Origin: Clostridiaceae bacterium UBA6110
GTDB lineage: Bacteria; Bacillota; Clostridia; Clostridiales; Clostridiaceae
Assembly (NCBI GenBank): GCA_002428415.1
Contig: DIWI01000053.1
Location: 1-23,215, forward strand
Length of the DNA: 23,215 bases
Reading direction: 5' to 3'
The notes beneath the pieces were generated by a model that was not told the DNA's origin, searched no databases, and saw nothing but the letters and a program-made list of their open reading frames with translations. Shown here one piece after another: positions 13,979 to 20,957 of the stretch. Position 1 is the stretch's first letter; every line of letters begins with the position of its first letter. Made by a program: the position numbers and the translations under genes.

Positions 13979-15071
13979 TATTGTCACCTCTTCTCACATA
14001 TCCCTCTATCAGGGTATCATCTCCAAATCTTGTGACCTCAATATCCTTTAGGACAAGCGCTTCACCAAGTCCTGGAAATCCGGCTCCTCCTACAGGTGTC
14101 TTTGATTCACAGCCACCGAGGATCTTTGGTGCAATGAAAGTCATTACCTTGTCAACCAGCCCCTCATTTACCATTGACCAGTTAAGTTCAGATCCGCCTT
14201 CCAGGAGCACACTGTCTATACCTTTCGCACCGAGGTGTGACATAAGGTGCTTTAGGTCCACACCCGAACCAGACTTACCGGTAACCAGCACTTCTACAGA
14301 ATCCAATTCCTCAAGCTCCTCATACCTGTTCCTGTCATAATCCTCCGTTGTTGCAATGATTGTTCTGCCTGGAGAATTCAGCACCTTCGCATCCATTGGT
14401 ATTCGCAGCCTTGAGTCGACAATGATCCTTAAAGGGTCACATCCATCCTCTGTCCTTGCTGTAAGGGATGGATCATCAGAAAGCAGTGTTCCTATTCCAA
14501 CCATGATTCCAGATACCCTGTTTCGGATCCTGTGGACATATTCTCTGGATTCTTTCCCTGTTATCCACTTGGACTCTCCTCCAGATGTCGCTGTCTTCCC
14601 GTCGAGTGTCATTGCGCTTTTCATTATCACAAACGGTTGCTTTGTTATAATATACTTTATGAATATCTCATTCAGCCTTCGTGCTTTCTCTTCAAGCAAG
14701 CCTACATCGACCTTGATGCCAGCTTCTCTCAGGATTTCAATTCCCTTTCCAGCTACCAGAGGATTTGGGTCCGTCATGGCTACTACAACTCTACCAAATC
14801 CCTTGGCTCTAAGAAGCTCGGCGCATGGAGGAGTTTTTCCGTAATGGGAGCAGGGTTCCAAAGTGACGTATATGGTAGAACCTCTTACATCCTCTGTAGC
14901 ATTCCTTACCGCATTGACTTCCGCATGCGGACCCCCATAATATTCATGCCAGCCTTCTCCTATGATCCTGTCATTCTTTACAATGACTGCACCTACAAGA
15001 GGATTGGGATTTACTCTTCCTTCCCCCCTCTTAGACAGCTCAAGTGCTCTGTCCATATAATCCATGTCCAT
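13959..15071 (-). CDS. ribD: Bifunctional riboflavin deaminase/reductase
   Basis: It deaminates 2,5-diamino-6-ribosylamino-4(3H)-pyrimidinone 5'-phosphate and then reduces the sugar. The 370 residues split into a cytidine-deaminase-like domain with zinc ligands H49 (PHAEVNA, E51 as proton shuttle), C74 and C83 (PCSHYGKTPPC), and an NADPH-dependent reductase domain from about 147, with KSAMTLDGK, SKWITG and LLEGGSELN. ATG at 15071 is chosen since GGAGG lies 7 bases upstream; an in-frame start at 15110 has no ribosome site. It is the first gene of the operon under the FMN riboswitch. Confidence 0.97.
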   Translation of the reverse strand: MDMDYMDRALELSKRGEGRVNPNPLVGAVIVKNDRIIGEGWHEYYGGPHAEVNAVRNATEDVRGSTIYVTLEPCSHYGKTPPCAELLRAKGFGRVVVAMTDPNPLVAGKGIEILREAGIKVDVGLLEEKARRLNEIFIKYIITKQPFVIMKSAMTLDGKTATSGGESKWITGKESREYVHRIRNRVSGIMVGIGTLLSDDPSLTARTEDGCDPLRIIVDSRLRIPMDAKVLNSPGRTIIATTEDYDRNRYEELEELDSVEVLVTGKSGSGVDLKHLMSHLGAKGIDSVLLEGGSELNWSMVNEGLVDKVMTFIAPKILGGCESKTPVGGAGFPGLGEALVLKDIEVTRFGDDTLIEGYVRRGDNNVHGTC

Positions 15072-15137
15072 GTTGATTCCTCCACTTAAAAGCAAATCAC
15101 AAACCAGCAAGCAGTCGTCAAATCAGTATTTGCGGAA

Positions 15138-15173
15138 AAACAAAAAAGGGTCCTGAATATCTTCAGAACCCAA
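15138..15173 (-). terminator. Terminator of the FMN riboswitch leader
   Basis: The minus strand has GGGTTCTGAA-GATA-TTCAGGACCC (15171-15148), a 10-base stem with one wobble pair, followed by TTTTTTG. It stands between the aptamer and ribD, so FMN binding should cause early termination. Confidence 0.92.
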
Positions 15174-15196
15174 AAAAGCCAAATATAGACGCATGC

Positions 15197-15318
15197 GTCC
15201 CATCCTTGTCCTCTTCCATCCAGACTTTACTGTCGGCTTCGGAATTTAACCGAATCTGCCATATAGGCTCGCGGGCTTTACCGCCGGTGGGGAATTTCGC
15301 CCCGCCCTGAAGACTTGT
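15197..15318 (-). promoter_or_regulatory. FMN riboswitch (RFN element)
   Basis: The minus strand carries near-invariant RFN blocks in order: GGGCGGGGCGAAATTCCCC, ACCGGCGGTAAAGCCCGCGA, GGCAGATTCGGTTAAATTCC, GAAGCCGACAGTAAAGTCTG and GATGGAAGAGGAC. It lies between a consensus promoter and a terminator ahead of ribD, giving FMN feedback on the whole riboflavin operon. Confidence 0.98.
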
Positions 15319-15330
15319 ATCATTTCATAA

Positions 15331-15359
15331 AATATAACACCAATTGTTTTGACTGTCAA
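15331..15359 (-). promoter_or_regulatory. Sigma-A promoter of the riboflavin operon
   Basis: TTGACA (15359-15354), a 17-base spacer and TATATT (15336-15331) lie on the minus strand. The start near 15324 is just before the RFN element. Confidence 0.88.
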
Positions 15360-15407
15360 ATATTGAATGATAAATTATTCACCAATTAGCTATCAGATTT
15401 CAATGCA

Positions 15408-15434
15408 ACAAAAAAAGCGTCCTAAGACGCTTCT
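15408..15434 (-). terminator. Terminator of the 5S-tRNA unit
   Basis: Arms AAGCGTC and GACGCTT (15432-15415) are followed by TTTTTTTG on the minus strand, a few bases after the encoded CCA of tRNA-Ala. Confidence 0.9.
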
Positions 15435-15438
15435 TTTG

Positions 15439-15514
15439 TGGTGGAGATAAAGAGACTCGAACTCTTGACCCCCTGCGTGCAAAACAGGTGCTCTCCCAAC
15501 TGAGCTATACCCCC
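15439..15514 (-). tRNA. tRNA-Ala (anticodon UGC)
   Basis: Acceptor arms GGGGGTA and TATCTCC pair with two G-U pairs. The anticodon stem-loop CCTGT-TTTGCAC-GCAGG gives UGC, the D arm reads GCTCAGTTGGGAGAGC, and the T arm contains GAGTTCGAGTC. The 3' CCA is encoded. One base separates it from the neighbouring tRNA. Confidence 0.95.
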
Positions 15515-15515
15515 A

Positions 15516-15592
15516 TGGTGGACCTTCAGGGACTCGAACCCCGGGCCGACCGGTTATGAGCCGGTTGCTCTAACCAACTGAGCTAAAGATCC
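15516..15592 (-). tRNA. tRNA with CAU anticodon (elongator Met or Ile2)
   Basis: Acceptor arms GGATCTT and AAGGTCC pair, the anticodon loop CTCATAA lies between CCGG arms giving CAU, and the 3' CCA is encoded. It lacks the C-A first-pair mismatch of an initiator tRNA, so it is elongator Met or a lysidine-modified Ile2 that reads AUA. The body resembles the Ile2-type gene of Bacillus as I remember it, but this is not decisive. Confidence 0.92.
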
Positions 15593-15596
15593 GGAA

Positions 15597-15713
15597 TCTG
15601 GCGACGACCTACTTTCCCACAGGGCTTCCCCTGCAGTATCATCAGCACCTTGAGGCTTAACCGTCGTGTTCGGAATGGGAACGGGTGTAACCCTCAAAGT
15701 CATAGACACCAGA
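15597..15713 (-). rRNA. rrf: 5S ribosomal RNA
   Basis: The 117-base sequence begins TCTGGTG and ends CGCCAGA, which pair as helix I. It contains the conserved CCCGTTCCCATTCCGAACAC block and the GGGAAAGTAGGTCG 3' region. It is followed by two tRNAs. The 350 bases upstream are not 23S rRNA, so this 5S is separate from an rRNA operon. Confidence 0.96.
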
Positions 15714-15842
15714 TAGATGTAAATCACGACGGTCTGACCTATCGCAAATTTACTATAATCAAAACGTATGCTGCAAGAATGTTGCTGATACGTATTGGTT
15801 TCTTCAAATCACCGCGTGCAGTAATTTTTCAGAACAAAACTT

Positions 15843-15871
15843 ATTATAGAGGTTATCCATGCAACTGTCAA
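15843..15871 (-). promoter_or_regulatory. Sigma-A promoter of the 5S-tRNA unit
   Basis: TTGACA (15871-15866), a 17-base spacer and TATAAT (15848-15843) on the minus strand match consensus fully. An A/T-rich stretch with A- and T-runs lies just upstream, like the UP elements of strong stable-RNA promoters. The leader to mature 5S is about 120 bases. Confidence 0.88.
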
Positions 15872-15933
15872 TGGATTTTTTTAAAATTTTGTACAGTCAA
15901 AAAACAAGCTGAAATGATGCTGGAAATGATGCA

Positions 15934-15978
15934 TGCAATACTGAAAATTGCACTAAGGAAGTGAAGTTCAGTATTGCA
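15934..15978. repeat. Inverted repeat with 12-base arms
   Basis: TGCAATACTGAA (15934-15945) and TTCAGTATTGCA (15967-15978) are perfect complements. Inside the 21-base loop CACT and AGTG can pair again. No U-tract follows on either strand. It could end the desulfidase-family transcript in a factor-dependent way, protect its 3' end, or be a protein site upstream of the 5S promoter. Confidence 0.7.
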
Positions 15979-16062
15979 CCCCATTATCCTGGTTGTTTAT
16001 ATAGGATGCCTTGATATCAGACTTTCCTTTGGTGTTGATCTAATAATGATAATTCAAGCTTA

Positions 16063-17346
16063 TCAGGAATTCCTTGTCATTATTTCAAGAATAACTTTAT
16101 CTGTCTGCATCATCCCCGGATTGCTCACAAGTCCCATATTGAATATTGCCTCTTCGGCACTGTTTCCTGCGATTCCATCGGTAGGAGCAATGACGACTCC
16201 GCTCATAGACAAATATGCACTCATAAGAGCAGCTCCACTAGCAGTTGCAAGCTTAAGTGCACATCCGACTTTACCGCCATCACAAATCATTCCCGTAAGA
16301 TTTCCAGCCATGTTTATTATCGTTCCCTCAATCTGGCTATCATTCCCACCAAGAAGTTTTGTCATTGCAGCCGCGGCAGCTGAGGCGGCAGATACACCAC
16401 AGCCGCAGGTCGCTGACAGCTTTCCTGTATATTGCTTGATGTATACATTAAGTGCGTGTGAGAATGCAATCGCCCTTATTACCTCTTCTCTGGTATTGCT
16501 GTTATAGGCTGCAAGCTCAACTACTGGTATGATAGCTGTAATCCCATGATTGCCGCTTCCAGCGCTGCTCATGACCGCATGAGGGCACCCTGACATTCTG
16601 CTCTCGGCGCAGGCTGCTGTCTTCATCATTATCCTGCTTTGCAGGCTGTCCCCCATTACATTGCCTGCTGTCATTTCTTTCATTGCTCCAGCTATGCCTA
16701 AACCTCTATCGCCATTCATTCCAAACTCAGCAATCCTCTCATTCATATCGACTCCATCCATCATGAAGTTAAGGCTACCGGTTTCAATTGAATCCACAAG
16801 CTCTCTAATTTCCTTTATCTTCATCTTTTTAAGCCTGGTATGTAAATCACTTTCATCTGAGAGCCCTCTGTTCAGGTTTATCAGGACCTTATCGTTGACG
16901 CTCACGTATTCGATGTTTGAATGTGTATTCCTTATCGTTGCGGTTCCCTTTCCATTTTCAGTGACGATTTCAACATTTACATAAATAAGTGACTTTGAAT
17001 GGTCAATACTAACCTCAACCCTTGATTCACCTACTATGCTGTCTGTCTTCGATTTCATTTTTTCATCCAGGTCCTCAAGAAGCCGGAGTCCCTTTTCAGG
17101 ATTTCTCAGACACGCCCCCAATGCTGCGGCATACTTGAGCCCAACCTTATCGAATCCAGGAATTCCCACTGACATGCCATTCTTAAAGACATTTGGATTC
17201 ACAGTTACCCTTATTGATTTTATATCACCTCCAACAGCATTTGCAGCTGAGGCAGCTGCTAGTGCCACTGATACGGGTTCGGTGCAACCCAGAGCCGGTA
17301 CCACCTCTTTTTTCAAAAGCTCAATCAATTCTTTTCCTGACAACAT
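16063..17346 (-). CDS. L-cysteine desulfidase / UPF0597 family protein
   Basis: A 427-residue protein of the L-cysteine desulfidase (CyuA/YhaM, UPF0597) family, related to iron-sulfur serine dehydratases. Such enzymes split cysteine to pyruvate, ammonia and sulfide with a [4Fe-4S] cluster. The N-terminal VVPALGCTEPVSVALAAA includes C21; C314/C316 (SATCGCGVSAA), C355 (MICDGGKVGC) and C362 follow with the spacing expected of cluster ligands. SGCPHAVMSSAGSGNHG (252-268) is another family block. The ATG follows AAGGA closely. It is divergent from a sigma-54 activator and has a clear -24/-12 promoter about 42-58 bases upstream. Family members acting on other substrates are known or suspected, so cysteine is likely but unproven. 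Confidence 0.88.
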   Translation of the reverse strand: MLSGKELIELLKKEVVPALGCTEPVSVALAAASAANAVGGDIKSIRVTVNPNVFKNGMSVGIPGFDKVGLKYAAALGACLRNPEKGLRLLEDLDEKMKSKTDSIVGESRVEVSIDHSKSLIYVNVEIVTENGKGTATIRNTHSNIEYVSVNDKVLINLNRGLSDESDLHTRLKKMKIKEIRELVDSIETGSLNFMMDGVDMNERIAEFGMNGDRGLGIAGAMKEMTAGNVMGDSLQSRIMMKTAACAESRMSGCPHAVMSSAGSGNHGITAIIPVVELAAYNSNTREEVIRAIAFSHALNVYIKQYTGKLSATCGCGVSAASAAAAAMTKLLGGNDSQIEGTIINMAGNLTGMICDGGKVGCALKLATASGAALMSAYLSMSGVVIAPTDGIAGNSAEEAIFNMGLVSNPGMMQTDKVILEIMTRNS

Positions 17347-17387
17347 TCCTTATCATCCTTTCCTGACTTATGTCTTAAAACTGTATA

Positions 17388-17404
17388 AGCAAAATGCATG
17401 CCAA
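17388..17404 (-). promoter_or_regulatory. Sigma-54 promoter of the desulfidase-family gene
   Basis: The minus strand reads TTGGCATGCATTTTGCT, matching TTGGCACG-N4-TTGCW with one difference; the -24 GG and -12 GC are correctly spaced. The predicted start, near 17376, leaves a leader of about 30 bases. It is nearly identical to the promoter at 19697-19713. Confidence 0.92.
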
Positions 17405-17482
17405 AAAAGCCGCTTGTGGATTAATCGTCTTTGACATACACTTTCTCTGAGAGATGGCATTTTCTACATTAGTATTGAAAGG

Positions 17483-19570
17483 GTGGTTGTCATAAAGAAA
17501 AGAATCACGGTAATAGCATGGGATAAGGTGGCATCAAAATTTTATGAAAACCAGATAATCGATCTTTTCGGAGAGCTTGTAGTAACATCCTCTTACCATG
17601 TCAGAGATGGGTCGATCAAGGACATCGCTGATGCTGACCTGTATGTGGTTTCAACTGATGCCTTCGAAAGCATGTCGGATCTCCAGAGATATATTCCTCA
17701 GGGACGACCGATGGTTGAAATCGAAGTGACCTATACAAAGAAGGCCATAGAGGTACTCCTCGAGCTTCCGGAAGGTACTGAGGCCCTGTTCGTTAACCTG
17801 AGCGAGAAGATGGTGCGTGAGGCAATCACACGTCTTAGCCAGCTTGGAATAAATCATATCAAGTTCACACCATGCTTCCCTGGCTGTAATCCTCCAAGCG
17901 GTTTTAAGCTTGCAGTGACACCAGACGAGTGCAGATATGTGCCGGAGGACGTCGAAAAAATAATAAACCTGGGTCAAAGGGTTCTTGCATCTACAACGGT
18001 AGTGGAGATTGCGCTTAGACTGAGGTTTGACTTTCTTCTCGAACGGGAGCAATTCAGAAGCTACTTCAGATCGATTGCGGCCAATAACTATAGCTTCGAC
18101 CAGCTTTTCGGCAGGTCCCTGAGGCTTGAAAGCCAGTTTGAGATACTACTTAACATCATGGACGACGGAATCATAGGAGTAGACGAGAATAGCTATATTT
18201 TCGCCTGCAACCCCAAGGCGTGTGATATAGCTGGAATAACTCCCGAAAGTGTAGTCAACCAGCCTGCTGCTGAAGCAGTTCCGTTTATTCCATTTGAAGA
18301 ATGCAGAAAATCGAGGAAAAAGATTGAGAACCGTCTAGTAAGAATAAAGGGCGTCGACATCAACTATTCGATATCCCCGGTTATCCGCGGTTCAGAATAT
18401 ATGGGTTCGTTTGCCACTATACAAAGATTCACCGAAGAAGAGACAAAGCAGCACAACCTCAGAATACAGCTGCTCAACAAGGGACATAAGGCCAAGTACG
18501 AATTTGATGATATTATCGGAAACAGCGAAGTCATCATGAGGTCCAAGTCCATAGCTGAAAAAATGGCTAAGACCAATTCATCTGTCCTTATAACAGGAGA
18601 AAGCGGTACAGGCAAGGAACTCTTCGCCCAGGCAATCCACAACAGCTCTGCCAGGAAGGAGTATCCTTTCATCGCTATAAACTGTGCTGCAATGCCTGAT
18701 AACCTGCTCGAAAGCGAGCTCTTCGGATATGAAGACGGGGCATTCACCGGAGCCAGAAAAGGAGGAAAGCTGGGTCTATTTGAGTTTGCTCACAAAGGAA
18801 CCATTTTCCTTGACGAGGTCGAAGGAATGAGTCCAGCTCTTCAAATTAAGCTCCTTCGAGTCATTCAGGAAGGTGAAGTAATGAGAGTTGGAGGAAACAA
18901 AATAATAACCGTAGACGTAAGGATAGTTGCAGCATCCAACGAATCCCTTGATGAACTGGTTGCTTCAGGCACCTTCAGAAAAGACCTTTATTACAGGCTT
19001 AATACTCTTCCTGTTCAATTGCCTCCTTTAAGAGAAAGAGGTGATGACATAATGCTTCTATTCCATCTCTTCCGAAAGGAATTCGGCGGACGATTTGAAC
19101 TTTCACCTAGTGCCGAAAAAGCATTTATGACTCACAGCTGGAATGGAAATATCAGAGAACTCAGGAACTATGTGGAGTATCTCGCATATCTCGACAAGAT
19201 AATAATTGAGTGCGAAGACCTGCCTCAGAGTTTCCATTCTTGCATATCCAGGCCAGTCAAAGCCTTGTCAGGTACAAGTGGAAGCTATGAATCCGAGCTT
19301 CTCATGAGAATTGCGGGCAACAGGTTAGATGATTATCTATTCGTTCTCGAATGCCTTAATGAAGCATATATCAAGCATGAAACCATCGGCAGGAATTCGA
19401 TAGCAGAGATCGCTGACAGCAACGGTATTTACCTGTCTCAGCAGGAAATACGGGATATTTTGAATAAGCTTGACGGACTTTCCCTTATAAAAATCTCAAA
19501 AGGAAGAGGCGGAAGCAAAATCAACAGCAAAGGAATTAGTGTTTTTAGCGAGATGAGAACTAAATATTAA
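17483..19570 (+). CDS. Sigma-54-dependent transcriptional activator
   Basis: A 695-residue enhancer-binding protein. Residues 1-210 are a sensor-like domain of a type common in clostridial activators (VNLSEKMVREAITRL, AVTPDECRYVP, NNYSFDQLFGRSLRLESQ); its ligand is unknown to me. A PAS domain lies at about 215-315. The AAA+ domain (343-580) has Walker A GESGTGKE (372-379), the sigma-54 contact loop GAFTGA (419-424), Walker B IFLDE (441-445) and WNGNIRELRN (553-562). The C-terminus (600-695) looks like a winged helix (IAEIADSNGIYLSQQEIRDIL), not the usual Fis helix-turn-helix. The start is uncertain: GTG at 17483 overlaps the best purine-rich site. Flanking genes with sigma-54 promoters are the obvious targets. 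It resembles in role the cysteine-related activator described in Clostridioides difficile. Confidence 0.93.
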   Translation: MVVIKKRITVIAWDKVASKFYENQIIDLFGELVVTSSYHVRDGSIKDIADADLYVVSTDAFESMSDLQRYIPQGRPMVEIEVTYTKKAIEVLLELPEGTEALFVNLSEKMVREAITRLSQLGINHIKFTPCFPGCNPPSGFKLAVTPDECRYVPEDVEKIINLGQRVLASTTVVEIALRLRFDFLLEREQFRSYFRSIAANNYSFDQLFGRSLRLESQFEILLNIMDDGIIGVDENSYIFACNPKACDIAGITPESVVNQPAAEAVPFIPFEECRKSRKKIENRLVRIKGVDINYSISPVIRGSEYMGSFATIQRFTEEETKQHNLRIQLLNKGHKAKYEFDDIIGNSEVIMRSKSIAEKMAKTNSSVLITGESGTGKELFAQAIHNSSARKEYPFIAINCAAMPDNLLESELFGYEDGAFTGARKGGKLGLFEFAHKGTIFLDEVEGMSPALQIKLLRVIQEGEVMRVGGNKIITVDVRIVAASNESLDELVASGTFRKDLYYRLNTLPVQLPPLRERGDDIMLLFHLFRKEFGGRFELSPSAEKAFMTHSWNGNIRELRNYVEYLAYLDKIIIECEDLPQSFHSCISRPVKALSGTSGSYESELLMRIAGNRLDDYLFVLECLNEAYIKHETIGRNSIAEIADSNGIYLSQQEIRDILNKLDGLSLIKISKGRGGSKINSKGISVFSEMRTKY

Positions 19571-19573
19571 AGC

Positions 19574-19607
19574 TAATTGGTTAAAGTGGTTATACTTTAA
19601 CCAATTA
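19574..19607. promoter_or_regulatory. Perfect 13-base inverted repeat, candidate enhancer site
   Basis: TAATTGGTTAAAG (19574-19586) and CTTTAACCAATTA (19595-19607) flank TGGTTATA. It begins 4 bases after the activator stop codon and is centred about 106 bases upstream of the -24 element at 19697, a normal distance for an activator site. A T-rich but interrupted stretch follows, so a weak terminator for the activator gene is the other reading. Confidence 0.55.
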
Positions 19608-19660
19608 ATCTATCTATTTCTTCTTGCATTTACAATAATTTCGCCAGTAATGTGTATAAA

Positions 19661-19681
19661 ATTAACTTATTCTTAAGTAAT
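19661..19681. repeat. Imperfect inverted repeat upstream of the -24 element
   Basis: ATTAACTTA and TAAGTAAT flank TTCT, with one unpaired base. It lies 16 bases upstream of the -24 element. It may be a second protein site or just A/T-rich sequence. Confidence 0.3.
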
Positions 19682-19696
19682 TGATAAAAAAATAAA

Positions 19697-19713
19697 TTGG
19701 CATGCATATTGCT
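19697..19713 (+). promoter_or_regulatory. Sigma-54 promoter of the lyase-symporter operon
   Basis: TTGGCATGCATATTGCT matches TTGGCACG-N4-TTGCW with one difference. The predicted start is near 19724, followed by AAAGGAGG and the TTG start at 19757. It differs from the divergent desulfidase promoter at one position over 17. Confidence 0.93.
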
Positions 19714-19756
19714 ATACCTTCTGTGAAACAAATAATGAAAACAAAGGAGGATAACA

Positions 19757-20956
19757 TTGCAGTACAATTTCAACGAAATCATTGACCGTAACAAAAACTT
19801 CTCAGCCAAGTACGATGAAAGGATGAAAAAATTCAAGACAAATGATGTAATACCCCTATGGATTGCAGACATGGACTTCAAGGTAGCTGAGCCTATTCAG
19901 GAGGCAATACGATCCAGAGCCGAACAGGGAATCTATGGGTACACTACACGTCCTGATTCATACTATGAGGCATTCTGCACCTGGCAAAAGAGCCGGAACT
20001 CATGGGATGTCAACACGAGCCTTATCAGCTTCAGCCCTGGCGTGGTACCTACACTGTCAGTAATCATCAGGGAATTTACTTCCCCCGATGACAAGGTTTT
20101 GATACAGACACCTGTATACCCGGAATTCTATGAGGTAATAGAAGCGTGGGGCAGAACTGTCATTGAAAGCCAGCTAGTAGAATCCGATGGAAACTATTCA
20201 ATCGATTTTAATGACTTTGAAGCGAAGCTAAAGGAAAATCCCAAGATCTTCATCCTATGCAGTCCTCACAATCCAATCGGAAAGATTTGGACAAGGTCTG
20301 AGCTTGAGCGTATAACCGAACTCTGCCGAAGGTATGGAGTACTTATAATATCCGATGAGATACACTCCGACCTTTTGCTTTGGGGAAACAAACACATACC
20401 GACTGCATCCGTTTCAAAAGAAGCATCGGAAATTACCATAACCTGCACATCTGCAACAAAGACCTTCAATCTGGCAGGTCTTCAAGCATCCTTCGCCATA
20501 TTTCCAGATGCAGAAAAGAAGGAATTGTTCGATTCCTTCTGGAGAGGGCTGGATATTCACAGAAACAATTGCTTCAGCTTAGTAGCAATTGAGGCTGCTT
20601 ACAGGCATGGATCTGAATGGTTAGGGCAGCTTCTGAAGTATGTAGAGGGAAATATCCTGTATATTAGAGACTATTGCGAAAGACATATACCGGAGATCAA
20701 GCCCAATTTACCAGAAAGTACATATCTGGTATGGCTGGATTGCAGAAATCTTTGTATGTCCAACGATGAACTCAACAGATTCATGATTGAAGACGCAGGG
20801 CTTGGCCTTAATGATGGCAGCGCGTTCTGTCGAAGTCTTACCGGTTATGTGCGACTTAATGCAGCATGTCCGCGAAAGATACTGGAAACAGCTATGGATC
20901 AGTTATCCACTGCAGTTAAATCAATCTCAAATAATAATTTTGGAAGGGTGCAATAA
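19757..20956 (+). CDS. MalY/PatB family PLP-dependent C-S lyase
   Basis: A 399-residue fold-type I PLP enzyme of the MalY/PatB group, which cleaves the C-S bond of cystathionine, cysteine or cystine to pyruvate or homocysteine plus ammonia. Y61-G-Y-T (IYGYTTRPD), N172 (HNPIGK), D200 (SDEIHSDL) and the PLP lysine K235 (SATKTFNLAGLQ) are visible, with the substrate arginine near the end (GYVRLNAACPR). The start is TTG at 19757, with AAAGGAGG 6-7 bases before it. It is the first gene behind a sigma-54 promoter and is separated from the symporter by a single base. Next to a desulfidase-family gene, cysteine or cystine cleavage is more likely than a methionine-synthesis role. A general aminotransferase is less likely. 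Confidence 0.9.
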   Translation: MQYNFNEIIDRNKNFSAKYDERMKKFKTNDVIPLWIADMDFKVAEPIQEAIRSRAEQGIYGYTTRPDSYYEAFCTWQKSRNSWDVNTSLISFSPGVVPTLSVIIREFTSPDDKVLIQTPVYPEFYEVIEAWGRTVIESQLVESDGNYSIDFNDFEAKLKENPKIFILCSPHNPIGKIWTRSELERITELCRRYGVLIISDEIHSDLLLWGNKHIPTASVSKEASEITITCTSATKTFNLAGLQASFAIFPDAEKKELFDSFWRGLDIHRNNCFSLVAIEAAYRHGSEWLGQLLKYVEGNILYIRDYCERHIPEIKPNLPESTYLVWLDCRNLCMSNDELNRFMIEDAGLGLNDGSAFCRSLTGYVRLNAACPRKILETAMDQLSTAVKSISNNNFGRVQ

Positions 20957-20957
20957 A

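Larger units (their letters stand above)
15714..16062. other. 349-base non-coding stretch between 5S and the desulfidase-family gene
   Basis: It holds the 5S promoter (15843-15871), the 5S precursor leader (15714-15836), a tandem pair of GAAATGATGC (15911-15920 and 15923-15932) and an inverted repeat (15934-15978). I see no credible coding frame and no 23S rRNA remnant. Confidence 0.6.

Noticed and set aside
14532..15089. Open frame of 185 codons on the plus strand opposite ribD
   Set aside because: It is antisense to ribD, whose reading is unambiguous, and has no ribosome site.
15650..15964. Open frame of 104 codons on the plus strand across the 5S gene
   Set aside because: It runs antisense through 5S rRNA and its promoter and has no ribosome site or recognisable content.
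15714..16062. Remnant of 23S rRNA upstream of 5S
   Set aside because: No conserved 23S 3'-end sequence was recognised, and the stretch contains a full sigma-A promoter and repeats instead.
17431..17459. TTGACA as a -35 box for the activator gene
   Set aside because: The hexamer at 17-base distance is ATGGCA, a poor -10 box, so no promoter is called.
17454..17470. Possible third sigma-54 promoter (TGGCAT) before the activator gene
   Set aside because: The -24 part is fair, but the expected -12 TTGC is ACAT, so the key GC is missing.
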